Below are positions 1 to 9,070 of a stretch of 64,000 bases of DNA, piece after piece (position 1 is the stretch's first letter; each line of letters opens with the position of its first letter). The stretch is from SCUB01 sp041918675 (GTDB lineage Bacteria; Pseudomonadota; Alphaproteobacteria; Rhizobiales; Xanthobacteraceae), in assembly GCA_041918675.1 (NCBI GenBank), contig JAYRVF010000003.1, forward strand, positions 111,316 through 175,315, read 5' to 3'. Position numbers and translations under genes: made by a program. Under the pieces are notes generated by a model. It did no database searches. It saw only the letters and a program-made list of their open reading frames with translations, and had not been told where the DNA came from.

Positions 1-579
1 CGCGGAGAGTTCGAGCGCGCGCTTGACGACCTCGCGCGGATAGACCGGGGTGTGATCCACCGTTCCCACCTGCTGCAATTCGTCGGCGATGAGCTGGTTG
101 CGCTTGTCGAGGAAGAGCACGCGGAACTGTTCCTTGTCGGCGAAGGCCATGGCGGTGCGGCAATAGTCGATCACGGCCGACCATGACGACAGCACCGGGC
201 GGTCCATCAGCCGTCCCTTGGCGATCCGGCTCGCGGTAGCCGCGATGAGACGGATTTCGGTCACCGCCGAGGCGCCGACGCCTTCGACCTCGGCCAGCAG
301 CGCCGGCGGCGCGTTGACCACCTCGGCGAAGGAGCCGAATTTGCGGATGAGAATTTTGGCCAGCGGCTTGACGTCGCGGCGCGGCAGCGCGCGGAACAGC
401 ACCAGTTCGAGCAGTTCATAATCCGTCAGCGCCTCGGCGCCGGCGTCGCGGAAGCGGGCGCGCAGGCGCTCGCGATGGCCGTGATAATGCGGCGCTTCGG
501 CGAAGCCCTGGTGCTGGCCTTTGCCGCCGGCGCGGTGGGTCTTGCTTTTGCCGGTCTTCTTGGACGAACCGTCGGACAT
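1..579 (-). CDS. radC: RadC family DNA repair protein (JAB/MPN domain), 3' end missing
   Basis: The visible 193 codons start at an ATG (MSDGSSKK...) and run off the left edge, so the C-terminus is missing. The N-terminal part (about residues 25-110) holds the RadC/UPF0758 helix-hairpin-helix region, with TDYELLELVLFRALPRRDVK and the FGSF...VEGVGAS hairpin. The JAB domain then begins (VLSSWSAVIDYC, FRVLFLDKRNQLI, VGTVDHTPVYPREVVKRAL). The metal-binding HxHPSGDPxPS motif expected next lies outside the window. RadC proteins are widespread; the old link to DNA repair is weak and the biochemical role is unsettled. It lies downstream of map on the same strand, an order common in Hyphomicrobiales. 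Identification is firm from the family-specific strings; completeness cannot be judged. Confidence 0.9.
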   Translation of the reverse strand, partial: MSDGSSKKTGKSKTHRAGGKGQHQGFAEAPHYHGHRERLRARFRDAGAEALTDYELLELVLFRALPRRDVKPLAKILIRKFGSFAEVVNAPPALLAEVEGVGASAVTEIRLIAATASRIAKGRLMDRPVLSSWSAVIDYCRTAMAFADKEQFRVLFLDKRNQLIADELQQVGTVDHTPVYPREVVKRALELSA

Positions 580-780
580 CAAGCGCACATGAGGTTCACA
601 CATCCCTGGAAGCGCGACCCGCCGAATGGCGTCCGCTTCCGAGCGGATCATGCCCCAACCCGTTCGATCGGCGCATGATCCCATCGGCGGGGCGTTTCCG
701 CTTCGCCTGGCCATGCCGGGGCCGCGGATCGAAGCATGACGCGCGCCTCGGCATTTGCAACCTCGAATCCGGCCGAGGCG

Positions 781-1605
781 TCAGCCGTGATAGGGCGGCC
801 GGTCGAGGCCGCGTGCCGATGTCGTGAAGATTTCCACGCCCGTTTCGGTCACCCCGACCGAATGCTCGAACTGCGCCGACAGCGAACGGTCGCGGGTCAC
901 CGCGGTCCATCCGTCGGAGAGGATTTTGACGTGCGGCTTGCCCAGATTGATCATCGGCTCGATGGTGAAGAACATACCCGGCCGCAGCGTGACGCCGTCG
1001 CCGGCGCGCCCGGCATGGATGATGTTGGGCTCGTCGTGAAACATCCGGCCGAGACCGTGGCCGCAGAAATCGCGCACCACGCTCATCTGCTGCGGTTCGA
1101 CGAAGCCCTGGATCGCCGCGCCGATGTCGCCGGTGGTGGCGCCGGGTCGGACCGCGGCAATGCCGCGCATCATCGCCTCATAGGTCACGTCGATCAGGCG
1201 TTCGGCCTTTCGCGAGATCGCGCCGACCGGATACATCCGGCTGGAATCGCCGTGCCAGCCGTCGAGGATGAAGGTCACGTCGATATTGACGATGTCGCCT
1301 TCCTTCAGCGGCCGGTCGCCGGGCAGGCCATGGCAGACGACGTGGTTGATCGACGTGCAGGTGGCGTGGCGGTAGCCGCGATACATCAGCGTCGCCGGCA
1401 GCGCCCCGCGCGCGACGCCGAATTCGAACACGAATTTGTCGATGTCCGAGGTCGGCACGCCGGGGCGCACGATCTCGGCGAGCGCGTCGAGGCAATCGGC
1501 CGCGATCCGCCCGACCTTGCGCATCCCCTCGAAGGAGGCCGGCCCGTGCAACTTGATCTGGCCGGTCTTGCGCATCGGGGCTTCGGTGGCGTCGATATAG
1601 GTCAT
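781..1605 (-). CDS. map: Type I methionine aminopeptidase
   Basis: Removes the initiator methionine from nascent proteins after deformylation; cytosolic, two divalent metal ions. The 274-residue product has the M24 pita-bread fold signatures: NHVVCHGLPGDRPLKEGDIV, VNIDVTFILDGWHGDSSRMY (metal-binding Asp residues), FCGHGLGRMFHDEPNI (metal His) and FFTIEPMI (metal Glu), ending with the last Glu in AQFEHSVGVT. I chose the ATG at 1605 (MTYIDATEAP); the reading frame continues upstream, but that extension is low-complexity and unlike the family. Length matches type I enzymes with a short N-terminal extension. It precedes radC on the same strand with about 200 bases between, so the two may be co-transcribed. 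Its functional partners def and fmt are also in this window (44.5-46 kb). Confidence 0.96.
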   Translation of the reverse strand: MTYIDATEAPMRKTGQIKLHGPASFEGMRKVGRIAADCLDALAEIVRPGVPTSDIDKFVFEFGVARGALPATLMYRGYRHATCTSINHVVCHGLPGDRPLKEGDIVNIDVTFILDGWHGDSSRMYPVGAISRKAERLIDVTYEAMMRGIAAVRPGATTGDIGAAIQGFVEPQQMSVVRDFCGHGLGRMFHDEPNIIHAGRAGDGVTLRPGMFFTIEPMINLGKPHVKILSDGWTAVTRDRSLSAQFEHSVGVTETGVEIFTTSARGLDRPPYHG

Positions 1606-1762
1606 CGCTGTCCGGTCGGTTCGAATGAAGATGGGTTCAACGTCAATGGCGGCGCGACCACCACCCTCCCGGCTTCCGATCGCGGCATGGAGCAGGCAAT
1701 TTAAGCAATCGGATGGCGGACGCAAGCCGTCGTCCGGCCACGCGGGGACGGGCGGGGCCCGA

Positions 1763-3061
1763 TCACGCGCCGGTCGGGGGCGACGACCCGGCGAACGCGC
1801 GCGCGTCGCGGAACGGTGGCAGGATCGAAATGTTCTCCCGTCGGAACGCGTCCCACAGCGCCAGGAGCACGTCGCTGCGCACATTGCCCATGCCGGATTC
1901 GGGATCGGCGATCCAGAAGGTCAACGAGAAGCGAATGCCGCTCTCGGCGAATTCGGTGACGTTGCAGGCCGCCGGCCGCGTCGTCATCGCGCGCGGATGG
2001 GCGGCGGCGATGTCGAGGGCGAGCTTGCAGACCAAACGCGGGTCGGCCTCGTGGCTGGCGTTGAACTTGACCTCGATCAGCGTGTCCTTGTCGCGATAGG
2101 TCCAGTTGACGACCTTCTGGGTGACCAGATCCTCGTTGGGGATGAGGAACTCCCGCCCGTCGCCGGCGGCCACCGAGATGTAGCGCGTGTTCATGGCGCT
2201 GACGCGGCCGAAACTGTCGCCGACGGTGACGAGGTCGCCCGGCTTGACCGACTTGTCGGCGAGCAGGATGACGCCGCTGACGAAATTGGCGACGATCTTC
2301 TGCAACCCGAAGCCGACACCGACGCCGACCGCGCCCGAGAAGATCGCGAGCGCGGAGAGGTCGATCCCGGCCATGCCCATCACCAGCACGACGGCGAAGG
2401 CGACGAGCAACAGCCGCATGATCTTCATGATGAGGACCTGAACCGAGGGCGTCAGGTCGTTCAGGCGCGTAACGCGGGTCTCGATGAAATTGGCGAGGAG
2501 GTTGGCGAACCAGAGCGCCAGCGCCATCAGGATCGCGAATTTGATGACGAGGAGCGGCGTGATCCGCAACGAGCCGAGCTTGATCGCCATCGAGTCGAGG
2601 ATGGTGATGGCGTTGTCGAGCAGCCCCACGACGCTGAGCGCGGCGACGAGCCATGCGAAAACCGCGACCACGCGCACGATCGCCTGGTTGCGGATGAGTC
2701 CGGTCACGGCGCGGATGATGAGCCAAGCGGCCGAAAGGCTCGCCGCGACCGACAGGACATAGCCGGTGCCGGCGAATTTGGCGTCGGCCAAGGCTGCGTG
2801 CGCGAGCCAGACGAGCAGGGCGAAGATCGCGACCCCGGCGTTTTGCAGCGCGGTTCGCGTCAGGTGGCGCAGCGGCGCGGGCCAGTCGCGCGACAGGAGA
2901 TGGTCGCGCCGCCGGCCGAGGGCGGCCGCGCCCCACCAGCCGATCGCCGAGGCGAGCGCGAGGACGGCCAATTGCACGTAAAATCCAGGCGTTCTGATCT
3001 CGGCCGCGACCCAGCGCGTCGCGCGGGCGGCGAGGGCGAGAAATTCGCTCAAATCGAGCAT
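1763..3061 (-). CDS. MscS-family mechanosensitive channel
   Basis: A 432-residue membrane protein opening on membrane tension to release solutes during osmotic downshock, by family. The N-terminal half has several hydrophobic helices (around residues 28-48, 75-90, 103-120, 133-150, 170-190). The MscS core follows: pore-lining TM3 with the Gly/Ala pattern LAIFSGAVGVGVGFGLQKIV, the beta-domain FVSGVILLADKSVKPGD and GDSFGRVSAMNTRYISV, then the alpha/beta vestibule domain with LIPNEDLV and FSLTFWIADPE. It is longer than E. coli MscS (286 residues) because of extra N-terminal helices, as in many alphaproteobacterial homologues. The ATG at 3061 opens with MLDLSEFLAL. It is divergent from the K+/H+ antiporter gene 216 bases away, a plausible ion-homeostasis pairing, which is inference. 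Confidence 0.9.
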   Translation of the reverse strand: MLDLSEFLALAARATRWVAAEIRTPGFYVQLAVLALASAIGWWGAAALGRRRDHLLSRDWPAPLRHLTRTALQNAGVAIFALLVWLAHAALADAKFAGTGYVLSVAASLSAAWLIIRAVTGLIRNQAIVRVVAVFAWLVAALSVVGLLDNAITILDSMAIKLGSLRITPLLVIKFAILMALALWFANLLANFIETRVTRLNDLTPSVQVLIMKIMRLLLVAFAVVLVMGMAGIDLSALAIFSGAVGVGVGFGLQKIVANFVSGVILLADKSVKPGDLVTVGDSFGRVSAMNTRYISVAAGDGREFLIPNEDLVTQKVVNWTYRDKDTLIEVKFNASHEADPRLVCKLALDIAAAHPRAMTTRPAACNVTEFAESGIRFSLTFWIADPESGMGNVRSDVLLALWDAFRRENISILPPFRDARAFAGSSPPTGA

Positions 3062-3277
3062 CGATCGCGATCCATGTCGGGCTCCGCCGATGGATCACAA
3101 CCTATCCGACAAAACTGATTCGGCCGATCCCCGCGATCAAGCGCGGCGCTTGCGCGCCCGATGCGCCACGGCCGCGCCGCGCGCCGGGCGACCCGTCCGA
3201 GAAAGCATTTGGCGCGCCATCGCCGGGGCGATATGGATGAATCACCAAGAAAAATTCCCTGGCGCGACGGGAGCTTC

Positions 3278-5074
3278 ATGGCTTCGCTCGATTCGGTCAG
3301 CATCGCGATTCTGCTCGGCTCCGTGCTCTTGCTGGCCGGAATTCTGTCGAGCCTGGTGGCGCTGCGATTCGGCGCGCCGCTGCTGCTGGTCTTCCTGGCC
3401 ATCGGCATGCTGGCTGGCGAGGCGGGACCGGGCGGGCTGAAATTCATCGACGTTCATTCCGCCTATCTGGTGGGATCGGTGGCGCTGGCGCTGATTCTGT
3501 TCGACGGCGGATTGCGCACGCGGTTCCAGAGCATCCGCGCGGTGCTCACGCCCTCGGTGCTGCTGGCGACCGTCGGCGTCCTGCTCACGGCCATGATCAC
3601 GGCGCCGGTGGCGCGCTACGCGCTCGACATCAGTTGGACCGAGGCGCTGCTCGTCGGCGCGGTCGTGGCCTCGACCGACGCGGCGGCCGTCTTCCTGCTG
3701 GTGCATTCGCGCGGACTGCGCCTGCGCCCGCGCGTCGGCGCCATGCTGGAGGTCGAGTCCGGCACCAACGATCCATTCGCCGTCTTTCTCACGCTGGTGC
3801 TGGTGGAATTCCTGCTTCGCGGCGAGGGCACGTTCGGCCATGTCCTCGCCCAGCTCGCGCGCGAGGCGCTGCTCGGCGCGATCATCGGCCTTGCCGGCGG
3901 GGCCGCGGTCGTGCGCGCGCTCAACCGCATCGCGCTGCCGCAGGGCTTGCACGCGCCGTTCGTGACCACCAGCGCGCTGGTGGTGTTCGCGATCGCGCAG
4001 GTCTTCCATGCCTCCGGTTTTCTCGCCGTCTACCTCGCCGGCATCCTGATCGGCAACCGGCCGACGCGCGCCCATAACGCCGTGGTCGACTTTCTCGACG
4101 CGGCGACGTGGCTTGCCCAGATCGTCATGTTCGTGATCCTCGGCCTGCTCGCCTGGCCGATGCGGCTCTCCGACAGCATCCTGCCCGCGCTCGCGGTGGC
4201 GGCGATATTGATGCTCGTCGCCCGTCCGGTCGCGGTGTTTCTGTGCCTGTCGCCGTTTCGCTTTCCGTGGCGGGAACGGGTCTTCATCTCCTGGGTAGGC
4301 CTGCGCGGGGCGGTCGGCATCTTCCTCGCGTCCATTCCGCTGCTGGTCGAGTTGCCCAAGGCCTATCTCTATTTCGATGTCGCCTTCGTCGTGGTGATCG
4401 TCTCGCTCCTGGTGCAGGGGTGGACGCTGGGGCCGGCGGCGCATTGGCTCCATGTGGCGCTGCCGGGGGGCGAACGCCTGCCGCGCCGCATCGAGCTCGA
4501 TCTGCCCGGCCAGTTGGCGCAGGAGCTCATCGGCTACGCGGTCCGCTCGACCAGCCTCTTCCTCAAGCGCGGGCTGATCCCGTCCTGGTCGAAGCCGACG
4601 CTCGTCATCCGCGAGGAGCGGATCCTCACGCCGACCGAAGCCGAGCCGGTCCAGGCCGGCGATTACGTCTATCTGCTGGCGCCGCCGGAAAAGGCGGAGG
4701 CGCTCGACCGCTTTTTCGTCGACATGCCGCCGCCGGTACCGCCCGATCCGAGCCTCATCGGCGACTTCTTCCTCGCCGGCGACATCACGCTGGCCGCGCT
4801 CGCGGAAACCTACGGCATCGCCGTGCCGGCGGAGTTGGAGGATCTCTCGCTCGCGGATTATTTCGACATCAGCCTCGATCACGCGCCCAAGCAGGGCGAC
4901 CGCGTGACGCTCGACGCGATCACGCTGGTGGCCTGCTCGATCGGCGGCAAGCGCGTCAATGTGGTCGCGCTGCGCCTGGACGAGGACGACGAGCCGCCCG
5001 CTTCGCCGCCGTCGCGGCAAGAAATGCTGCGGGAGATGGCCCGCGCGGCCTGGAAGGCCGTCGCCGGTCCGTGA
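3278..5074 (+). CDS. CPA1-family K+/H+ (or Na+/H+) antiporter with C-terminal TrkA-C and CorC/HlyC-type domains
   Basis: A 598-residue inner-membrane cation/proton antiporter resembling NhaP2/CvrA (YcgO). The N-terminal ~390 residues form the many-helix antiporter domain, with the ion-binding run VVASTDAAAVFLLVHSRGLR and the carboxylate segment VESGTNDPFAVFLTLVLVEF. After it comes a TrkA-C (RCK_C) domain (LVIREERILTPTEAEPVQAG, DYVYLLAPPEKAEALDRFF), then a transporter-associated CorC/HlyC domain ending in a charged tail. I chose the ATG at 3278 (MASLDSVSIA) because GGGAGC precedes it and the helices begin at once; an upstream in-frame ATG at 3233 would add 15 polar residues. K+ versus Na+ preference cannot be told from sequence. 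Ligand control through the RCK domain is expected from the family. Confidence 0.9.
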   Translation: MASLDSVSIAILLGSVLLLAGILSSLVALRFGAPLLLVFLAIGMLAGEAGPGGLKFIDVHSAYLVGSVALALILFDGGLRTRFQSIRAVLTPSVLLATVGVLLTAMITAPVARYALDISWTEALLVGAVVASTDAAAVFLLVHSRGLRLRPRVGAMLEVESGTNDPFAVFLTLVLVEFLLRGEGTFGHVLAQLAREALLGAIIGLAGGAAVVRALNRIALPQGLHAPFVTTSALVVFAIAQVFHASGFLAVYLAGILIGNRPTRAHNAVVDFLDAATWLAQIVMFVILGLLAWPMRLSDSILPALAVAAILMLVARPVAVFLCLSPFRFPWRERVFISWVGLRGAVGIFLASIPLLVELPKAYLYFDVAFVVVIVSLLVQGWTLGPAAHWLHVALPGGERLPRRIELDLPGQLAQELIGYAVRSTSLFLKRGLIPSWSKPTLVIREERILTPTEAEPVQAGDYVYLLAPPEKAEALDRFFVDMPPPVPPDPSLIGDFFLAGDITLAALAETYGIAVPAELEDLSLADYFDISLDHAPKQGDRVTLDAITLVACSIGGKRVNVVALRLDEDDEPPASPPSRQEMLREMARAAWKAVAGP

Positions 5075-5114
5075 CGGCGCCGCGGGGGATGAATTCAGGG
5101 GCGTTACGACGGGG

Positions 5115-6257
5115 CTACTTGGAAATCGCCGAGGCGCCGCTCTGTCCCATCACCTTCGAAAGCAAGAGGACCAGTTCGGCCTGGCGCGACGTTCCCGTCT
5201 TTTCGAAAATGGATTTGAGGCGGCTGCGCAGCGTCTCGCGCGAGCCGCGACCCTCCGCCGTGATGATCGCGAGGCTCTTGCCCGAAGCGATCTCGGCGGC
5301 AAGCCGGGCTTCGGCCTCGGTCAGGTCGAAGGCCTGCCGCAGCAGCGCCGTGCACGGCCGCGACGACTGGTCGAGGTCGGTCGCCAGCACGATGGCGCGG
5401 GCGAGGTGGAAGAAATCATTCGCCGCGCCCACGATCGGCACGATCCGCAGCAGAAGCGGCCGGCCGCGCGGCGGGCGCTGGATCGAGATCGCGCCATGCG
5501 GCTCGGTGAGCGTGCCGTCATAGGCGAGCGCGCGACCGATCGCGGCCGAAAGCACCCGGTCAACGGCCGGATTGACGGCGTGCAGGCGCCCGCCGCTCAA
5601 CTGCAGGCCGTCGCCGAGGAGGGCGTTGAAGGGATCGTTGGCGTGAAGCACTTCGCCGCGATGGCCGAGAATGGCGACCGCCTGCCCCGATCCGGTCATC
5701 GCGTCGGCCACGCCGCTCGCCGAGGACAGCGCGACCCGCAACGCGAGCGCCGCGGCGTCGCCCAATTGGCTCAGCAGCTTGTCCATGAGGCGCACCTCCT
5801 CGCGCGTGAACGGGTCGCGCGTGGCGAGCCGTTCGATCGTTAGCGGCATCAGGTATCCCGGCGTTTCCGCGATGACCGCGCCGGCGAAGGAGCCGAAGCC
5901 GCGCGGGCGCATGAATTCCTGGAAAAACGCGTCGCGCGCCAGTTCCTCCGGCGTGAACGTGTCGCGCTCGGTCACCGTCCCGGGCCGGCCGCGCGCGTGG
6001 AGCCGCAGCCCGCGTTCCATGCGGGAATTGCGGCCGGGATCGGGCCATTGCATGAAATCGTGAAGCAGCGATTCGCAGCCTTCGGAAATCGCCGGCGCGA
6101 CGATCTGGTCGCCGGCGATCGGCAGCAGCACGGCTCCCTCCGCGCCGCAGGCGAGCGCGATGTCGTGCAGCGCGGCGGGCATCAATTCGGGAACCGCCGC
6201 CGCCTCCAGGAAGCGTCGCACGATCTCCTCGAACCGTTCGGTCCGCACCGATGACAT
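5115..6257 (-). CDS. LuxR-type HTH transcriptional regulator with N-terminal GAF/PAS-like sensor region
   Basis: About 380 residues. The C-terminal ~60 residues form a LuxR/GerE four-helix DNA-binding domain (FDLTEAEARLAAEIASGKSL, then SRETLRSRLKSIFEKTGTSR and AELVLLLS). The T-x-x-E-A-x-x-A pattern and the recognition helix with RETLRSRLK are typical. The first ~190 residues (ERFEEIVRRFLEAAAVPELM...) look like the GAF-type sensor of a common alphaproteobacterial group, followed by a PAS-like stretch (QAVAILGHRGEVLHANDPF). There is no receiver domain, so it is not a classical response regulator. The start is uncertain: ATG at 6257 (MSSVRTERFEE) fits the family, and an in-frame ATG at 6296 is also possible. 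Its target and ligand are unknown. It is convergent with the antiporter gene and just downstream of the ABC importer genes on the same strand. Confidence 0.82.
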   Translation of the reverse strand: MSSVRTERFEEIVRRFLEAAAVPELMPAALHDIALACGAEGAVLLPIAGDQIVAPAISEGCESLLHDFMQWPDPGRNSRMERGLRLHARGRPGTVTERDTFTPEELARDAFFQEFMRPRGFGSFAGAVIAETPGYLMPLTIERLATRDPFTREEVRLMDKLLSQLGDAAALALRVALSSASGVADAMTGSGQAVAILGHRGEVLHANDPFNALLGDGLQLSGGRLHAVNPAVDRVLSAAIGRALAYDGTLTEPHGAISIQRPPRGRPLLLRIVPIVGAANDFFHLARAIVLATDLDQSSRPCTALLRQAFDLTEAEARLAAEIASGKSLAIITAEGRGSRETLRSRLKSIFEKTGTSRQAELVLLLSKVMGQSGASAISK

Positions 6258-6365
6258 CGTTCCGGCGCCCCCCCAGCCGCGCGGAATGAAACTCATTCTG
6301 GTCTCACTATCACAGGAATCGCATCGCGCGCCAAGCGCGCCGCCCGGCCGTGGGGCCCCGTCGCC

Positions 6366-7151
6366 TCACAGCGCGCGCGCGGGCACCAGCGTCGGGCCGT
6401 GCGGCGTGTCGATGCGGTCGACCGCGACGCCGAACACGGCGGCGATCCGGTCCGGGGCGAGCGCCCGGTCGGGATGGTCGTCGGCGACGATACGGCCGCG
6501 GTCCATGATCGCCACCCGGTCGGCGAAGCGGATGGCGAGCGCGAGGTCGTGAACGATGGCCAGCACCGCCGCGCCGCGCCGGGCGATGTCGCGCAGGAGG
6601 CCCATGACGATAAGCTGGTGGCGGGCGTCAAGCGCGGCGACGGGTTCGTCGGCGAGCAGGACGGCGGCCTCCGTCGCCAGCGCGCGCGCGATCGCGACGC
6701 GGGCGCGTTCGCCGCCGGAAAGCGTCGTCACCGGCCGGCCGACGAAAACGTCCACCTCGGTCGCGGCCATGGCGCGCGCGATCGCCGCGCGGTCGGCGTC
6801 GGTGAGCGAGGTGAAGGGATCGGCGTGCGGCTCGCGTCCGAGCGCCACGATTCGCGCGACGTCGAGCGGCCAGTGGAACTCGTGGCCCTGCGGCAGATAG
6901 GCGATTTCGCGCGCCCGCATCCGCGCCGGCATCGCGGCTGCGTCGCGCGCGCCGATCGTCACCTCGCCGTCGCAGGCGACGAGGCCGGCGAGCGCGCGCA
7001 TCAGCGTGGTCTTGCCGGCCCCATTCGGCCCCATCAGCATGGTCAGCTCGCCGGCGTGAAGCGCGAGGCTGGCGTCCTCGACGACCCGCCGCCCGCCAAG
7101 GACGACCGAAATGCCGCGCGCGGCTAGCAGGGTTTTCGCCTCCGCGCCCAT
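6366..7151 (-). CDS. ABC importer ATP-binding protein (heme/siderophore/B12 class, BtuD/HmuV-like)
   Basis: A 261-residue ATPase subunit that powers the permease encoded just upstream. Walker A is MGPNGAGKTTLMRALAGLV, the Q-loop is IAYLPQGHEFHWP, the signature is TLSGGERARVAIARALA, Walker B is AVLLADEPVAALDARHQ, and the switch His is in AIVHDLALAIRFADRVAIMD. The overall pattern belongs to the FepC/BtuD/HmuV family serving FecCD-type permeases. Its start codon overlaps the permease stop codon (ATGA), so the two are translationally coupled. The substrate could be cobalamin, heme or a ferric siderophore; the binding protein encoded next to the permease looks BtuF-like, which favours a corrinoid, but this is inference. 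Confidence 0.92.
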   Translation of the reverse strand: MGAEAKTLLAARGISVVLGGRRVVEDASLALHAGELTMLMGPNGAGKTTLMRALAGLVACDGEVTIGARDAAAMPARMRAREIAYLPQGHEFHWPLDVARIVALGREPHADPFTSLTDADRAAIARAMAATEVDVFVGRPVTTLSGGERARVAIARALATEAAVLLADEPVAALDARHQLIVMGLLRDIARRGAAVLAIVHDLALAIRFADRVAIMDRGRIVADDHPDRALAPDRIAAVFGVAVDRIDTPHGPTLVPARAL

Positions 7152-8158
7152 CAGGCCCGCTCCTCCAGCGCGCGGCGCTCGTGAAAAATGATCGCCAGAA
7201 AGAACGGAACGCCGATCGCCGCGGTGACCACGCCGATGCGGATCTCGGTGACGCCGTGCACCATGCGCACGGCGATGTCGGAGGCGATGAGGAGCGCGGC
7301 GCCGGCGAGCGCGGCCGGCAGCAGCACGCGGGCGGGGTCCGATCCGTACGCGCGGCGCACCAGATGCGGCGCGACCAGGCCGACGAAGGAGATCGCGCCC
7401 GCCACGGCGACCGAGGCGCCGATGCCGAGCGCGACGCCGGCCACCACCATCAGCCGCACGCGATCGACATTGACCCCGAGGGAGGCCGCGCCGTCCTCGC
7501 CGAGGGTGAGCGCGCGAAAGGCCCGCGCGTTGGCCGCGAGCACGACCCAGCTCGCCGCCATGAACGGCGTGGCGAGCCAGACATGGGTGAAACTCCGGTC
7601 CTGAAGCGAGCCGAGCAGCCAGAAGGTGATTTCGAGCGCGATATAGGGATTGGGCGCGAGATTGAGGATCAGCGCGACGGCGGCGCCGGCGAGGCTCGCG
7701 AGCGCGAGGCCAGCGAGCAGCGTCACGGTCAGGGAGGCGCGGCGCCCGGCGACCGCCACCAGCGCGCCAACCGAGCCGAGCGCGCCGAGGATGCCGGCGA
7801 ACGGCACGGCCAGCGAGGTCGCGCCCGCCCAGCCGAACGCCATCATGCAGGCGGCGAGGGCTGCCGCCGCCTGCGGCGCGCCGAACAGGCTCGGTTCGGC
7901 CAGCGGATTGCGCAACAGGCCCTGCAGCGAGGCGCCGGCGAGCCCGAACGTGGCGCCGATCGCGCCGGCCAGGATCGTTCGCGGCAGGCGGATATCGCGC
8001 ACGATGATCGCGGCGACGCCGTCGCCCGAAAACAGCGCGGCGAACGCCTCGCGCGGCGCGATCGAGGCCGGGCCGACCAGGAGCGACCCCACGGCGAGCG
8101 CGGCGACCAGCGCCACGAGACCCAGCGTCAATCCAAGTGGGGAGCGATCGATCGTCAT
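7151..8158 (-). CDS. FecCD-family ABC importer permease (BtuC-like)
   Basis: Inner-membrane permease of about 335 residues with roughly ten hydrophobic helices. Family strings include IRLPRTILAGAIGATFGLAG, LQGLLRNPLAEPSLFGAP, and in the C-terminal half AISFVGLVAPHLVRRAYGSD, the coupling-helix region that contacts the ATPase. I chose the ATG at 8158 (MTIDRSPLGL), preceded by AAGGCGG; an in-frame ATG at 8218 would add 20 polar residues and nearly reach the divergent start at 8230. It overlaps the ATPase gene by one base. The binding-protein gene is divergent with only 71 bases between start codons, so promoters for both units must be packed into that gap. I see no cobalamin riboswitch there; the gap is too short for one. 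Confidence 0.92.
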   Translation of the reverse strand: MTIDRSPLGLTLGLVALVAALAVGSLLVGPASIAPREAFAALFSGDGVAAIIVRDIRLPRTILAGAIGATFGLAGASLQGLLRNPLAEPSLFGAPQAAAALAACMMAFGWAGATSLAVPFAGILGALGSVGALVAVAGRRASLTVTLLAGLALASLAGAAVALILNLAPNPYIALEITFWLLGSLQDRSFTHVWLATPFMAASWVVLAANARAFRALTLGEDGAASLGVNVDRVRLMVVAGVALGIGASVAVAGAISFVGLVAPHLVRRAYGSDPARVLLPAALAGAALLIASDIAVRMVHGVTEIRIGVVTAAIGVPFFLAIIFHERRALEERA

Positions 8159-8229
8159 CCAGCCGCCTTCGGTGCCGCGCGGCGATCGGTCGCTGACGCC
8201 GGCCGTCTGCCGTGGCATAACAGGCCGGC

Positions 8230-9054
8230 ATGTTCAAGAGAGCGGTTCTGGGTGGCCTGATCGGCCTGATGCTGGCGACGCAAGCGGCGGGGCAAACGCC
8301 GCGTCGCATCGTGTCGTTCAATCTATGCGCGGACCAGCTGCTGGTCGCGCTTGCCGATCCCGAGCAGATCGCCGGGCTCTCGCCCTATGCGATCGACAAG
8401 GGATTGTCCGTGGTTAGCGAAAGGGCCCACGGTTTCCCGCGACTCGACTGGACCGCGGAATCGGTGGTCAATCTCGCGCCCGATCTCGTGTTCATCGGAC
8501 CGACGGCGCGCCCGACCCAGGCGATGCTTTCGGCGATGGGAATTCGCGTCGCCGATGTGGCGCTCGTCGGCGACTTCGCCGCGGCGCGGCGGCAGGCGCG
8601 GGAATTCGGCGCGCTGATCGGTCATCCCGAACGTGGCGAGGCGCTGGCGAAGGCGCTGGAAAACGCCGAAGCGCGGCTTCGCGCGTCCGCGCTCGATCCG
8701 CCGCGCACCGCGCTGGTCATGGAGCGGCGCGGCTATGTCGCCGGACCCGACAGTCTCGTGACCGCGATGATCGCCGCGGCCGGGCTGCACCCGCCACGGG
8801 GGGGGCCCGAAGGGTATGGGGGTTTCGTGACGCTCGAACGGCTGATCGCCGATCAGCCAGATATCCTGTTGCTGAAGGACGCGCCCGCCGCGGCCTACGA
8901 CCAGGCGGCGACGATCCTGACGCATCCGGCGCTGCGCGCGGTCTATTCCGGCAAGCGGCTGATCGAGATCCCCGCGCGGCACACGCTTTGCGGCGGGCCG
9001 GCGCTTCTTGAAGGGCTGGAATCGCTCGCCCGCGCCGTCGACGCCATTCGCTGA
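8230..9054 (+). CDS. Periplasmic substrate-binding protein of the ABC importer (BtuF/FhuD class)
   Basis: A 274-residue exported protein. The first ~21 residues form a Sec signal peptide (MFKRAVLGGLIGLMLATQAA) ending before GQTPRRIV. The mature part has the class III binding-protein layout: N-lobe start PRRIVSFNLCADQLLVAL, the DWTAESVVNLAPDLVFIG strand-helix, a long linking helix (AARRQAREFGALIGH...LENAEARL), and a C-lobe with FVTLERLIADQPDILLL and an ending typical of the family (HTLCGGPALLEGLESLA). The opening lines resemble BtuF-like proteins of Hyphomicrobiales, but the ligand is not proven. There is no lipobox cysteine, so it is probably a soluble periplasmic protein. It is divergent from, and works with, the permease and ATPase at 6.4-8.2 kb. 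Confidence 0.88.
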   Translation: MFKRAVLGGLIGLMLATQAAGQTPRRIVSFNLCADQLLVALADPEQIAGLSPYAIDKGLSVVSERAHGFPRLDWTAESVVNLAPDLVFIGPTARPTQAMLSAMGIRVADVALVGDFAAARRQAREFGALIGHPERGEALAKALENAEARLRASALDPPRTALVMERRGYVAGPDSLVTAMIAAAGLHPPRGGPEGYGGFVTLERLIADQPDILLLKDAPAAAYDQAATILTHPALRAVYSGKRLIEIPARHTLCGGPALLEGLESLARAVDAIR

Positions 9055-9070
9055 TCGGGTCCGGACCGGG

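Noticed and set aside
3161..3277. Longer N-terminus for the K+/H+ antiporter
   Set aside because: The added residues are mostly Arg/His/Ala, lie in the divergent promoter region, and the ATG at 3278 has the better ribosome-binding site.
8159..8229. Cobalamin riboswitch ahead of the BtuF-like gene
   Set aside because: The gap is only 71 bases and lacks the B12-box; it cannot hold the ~200-base aptamer.
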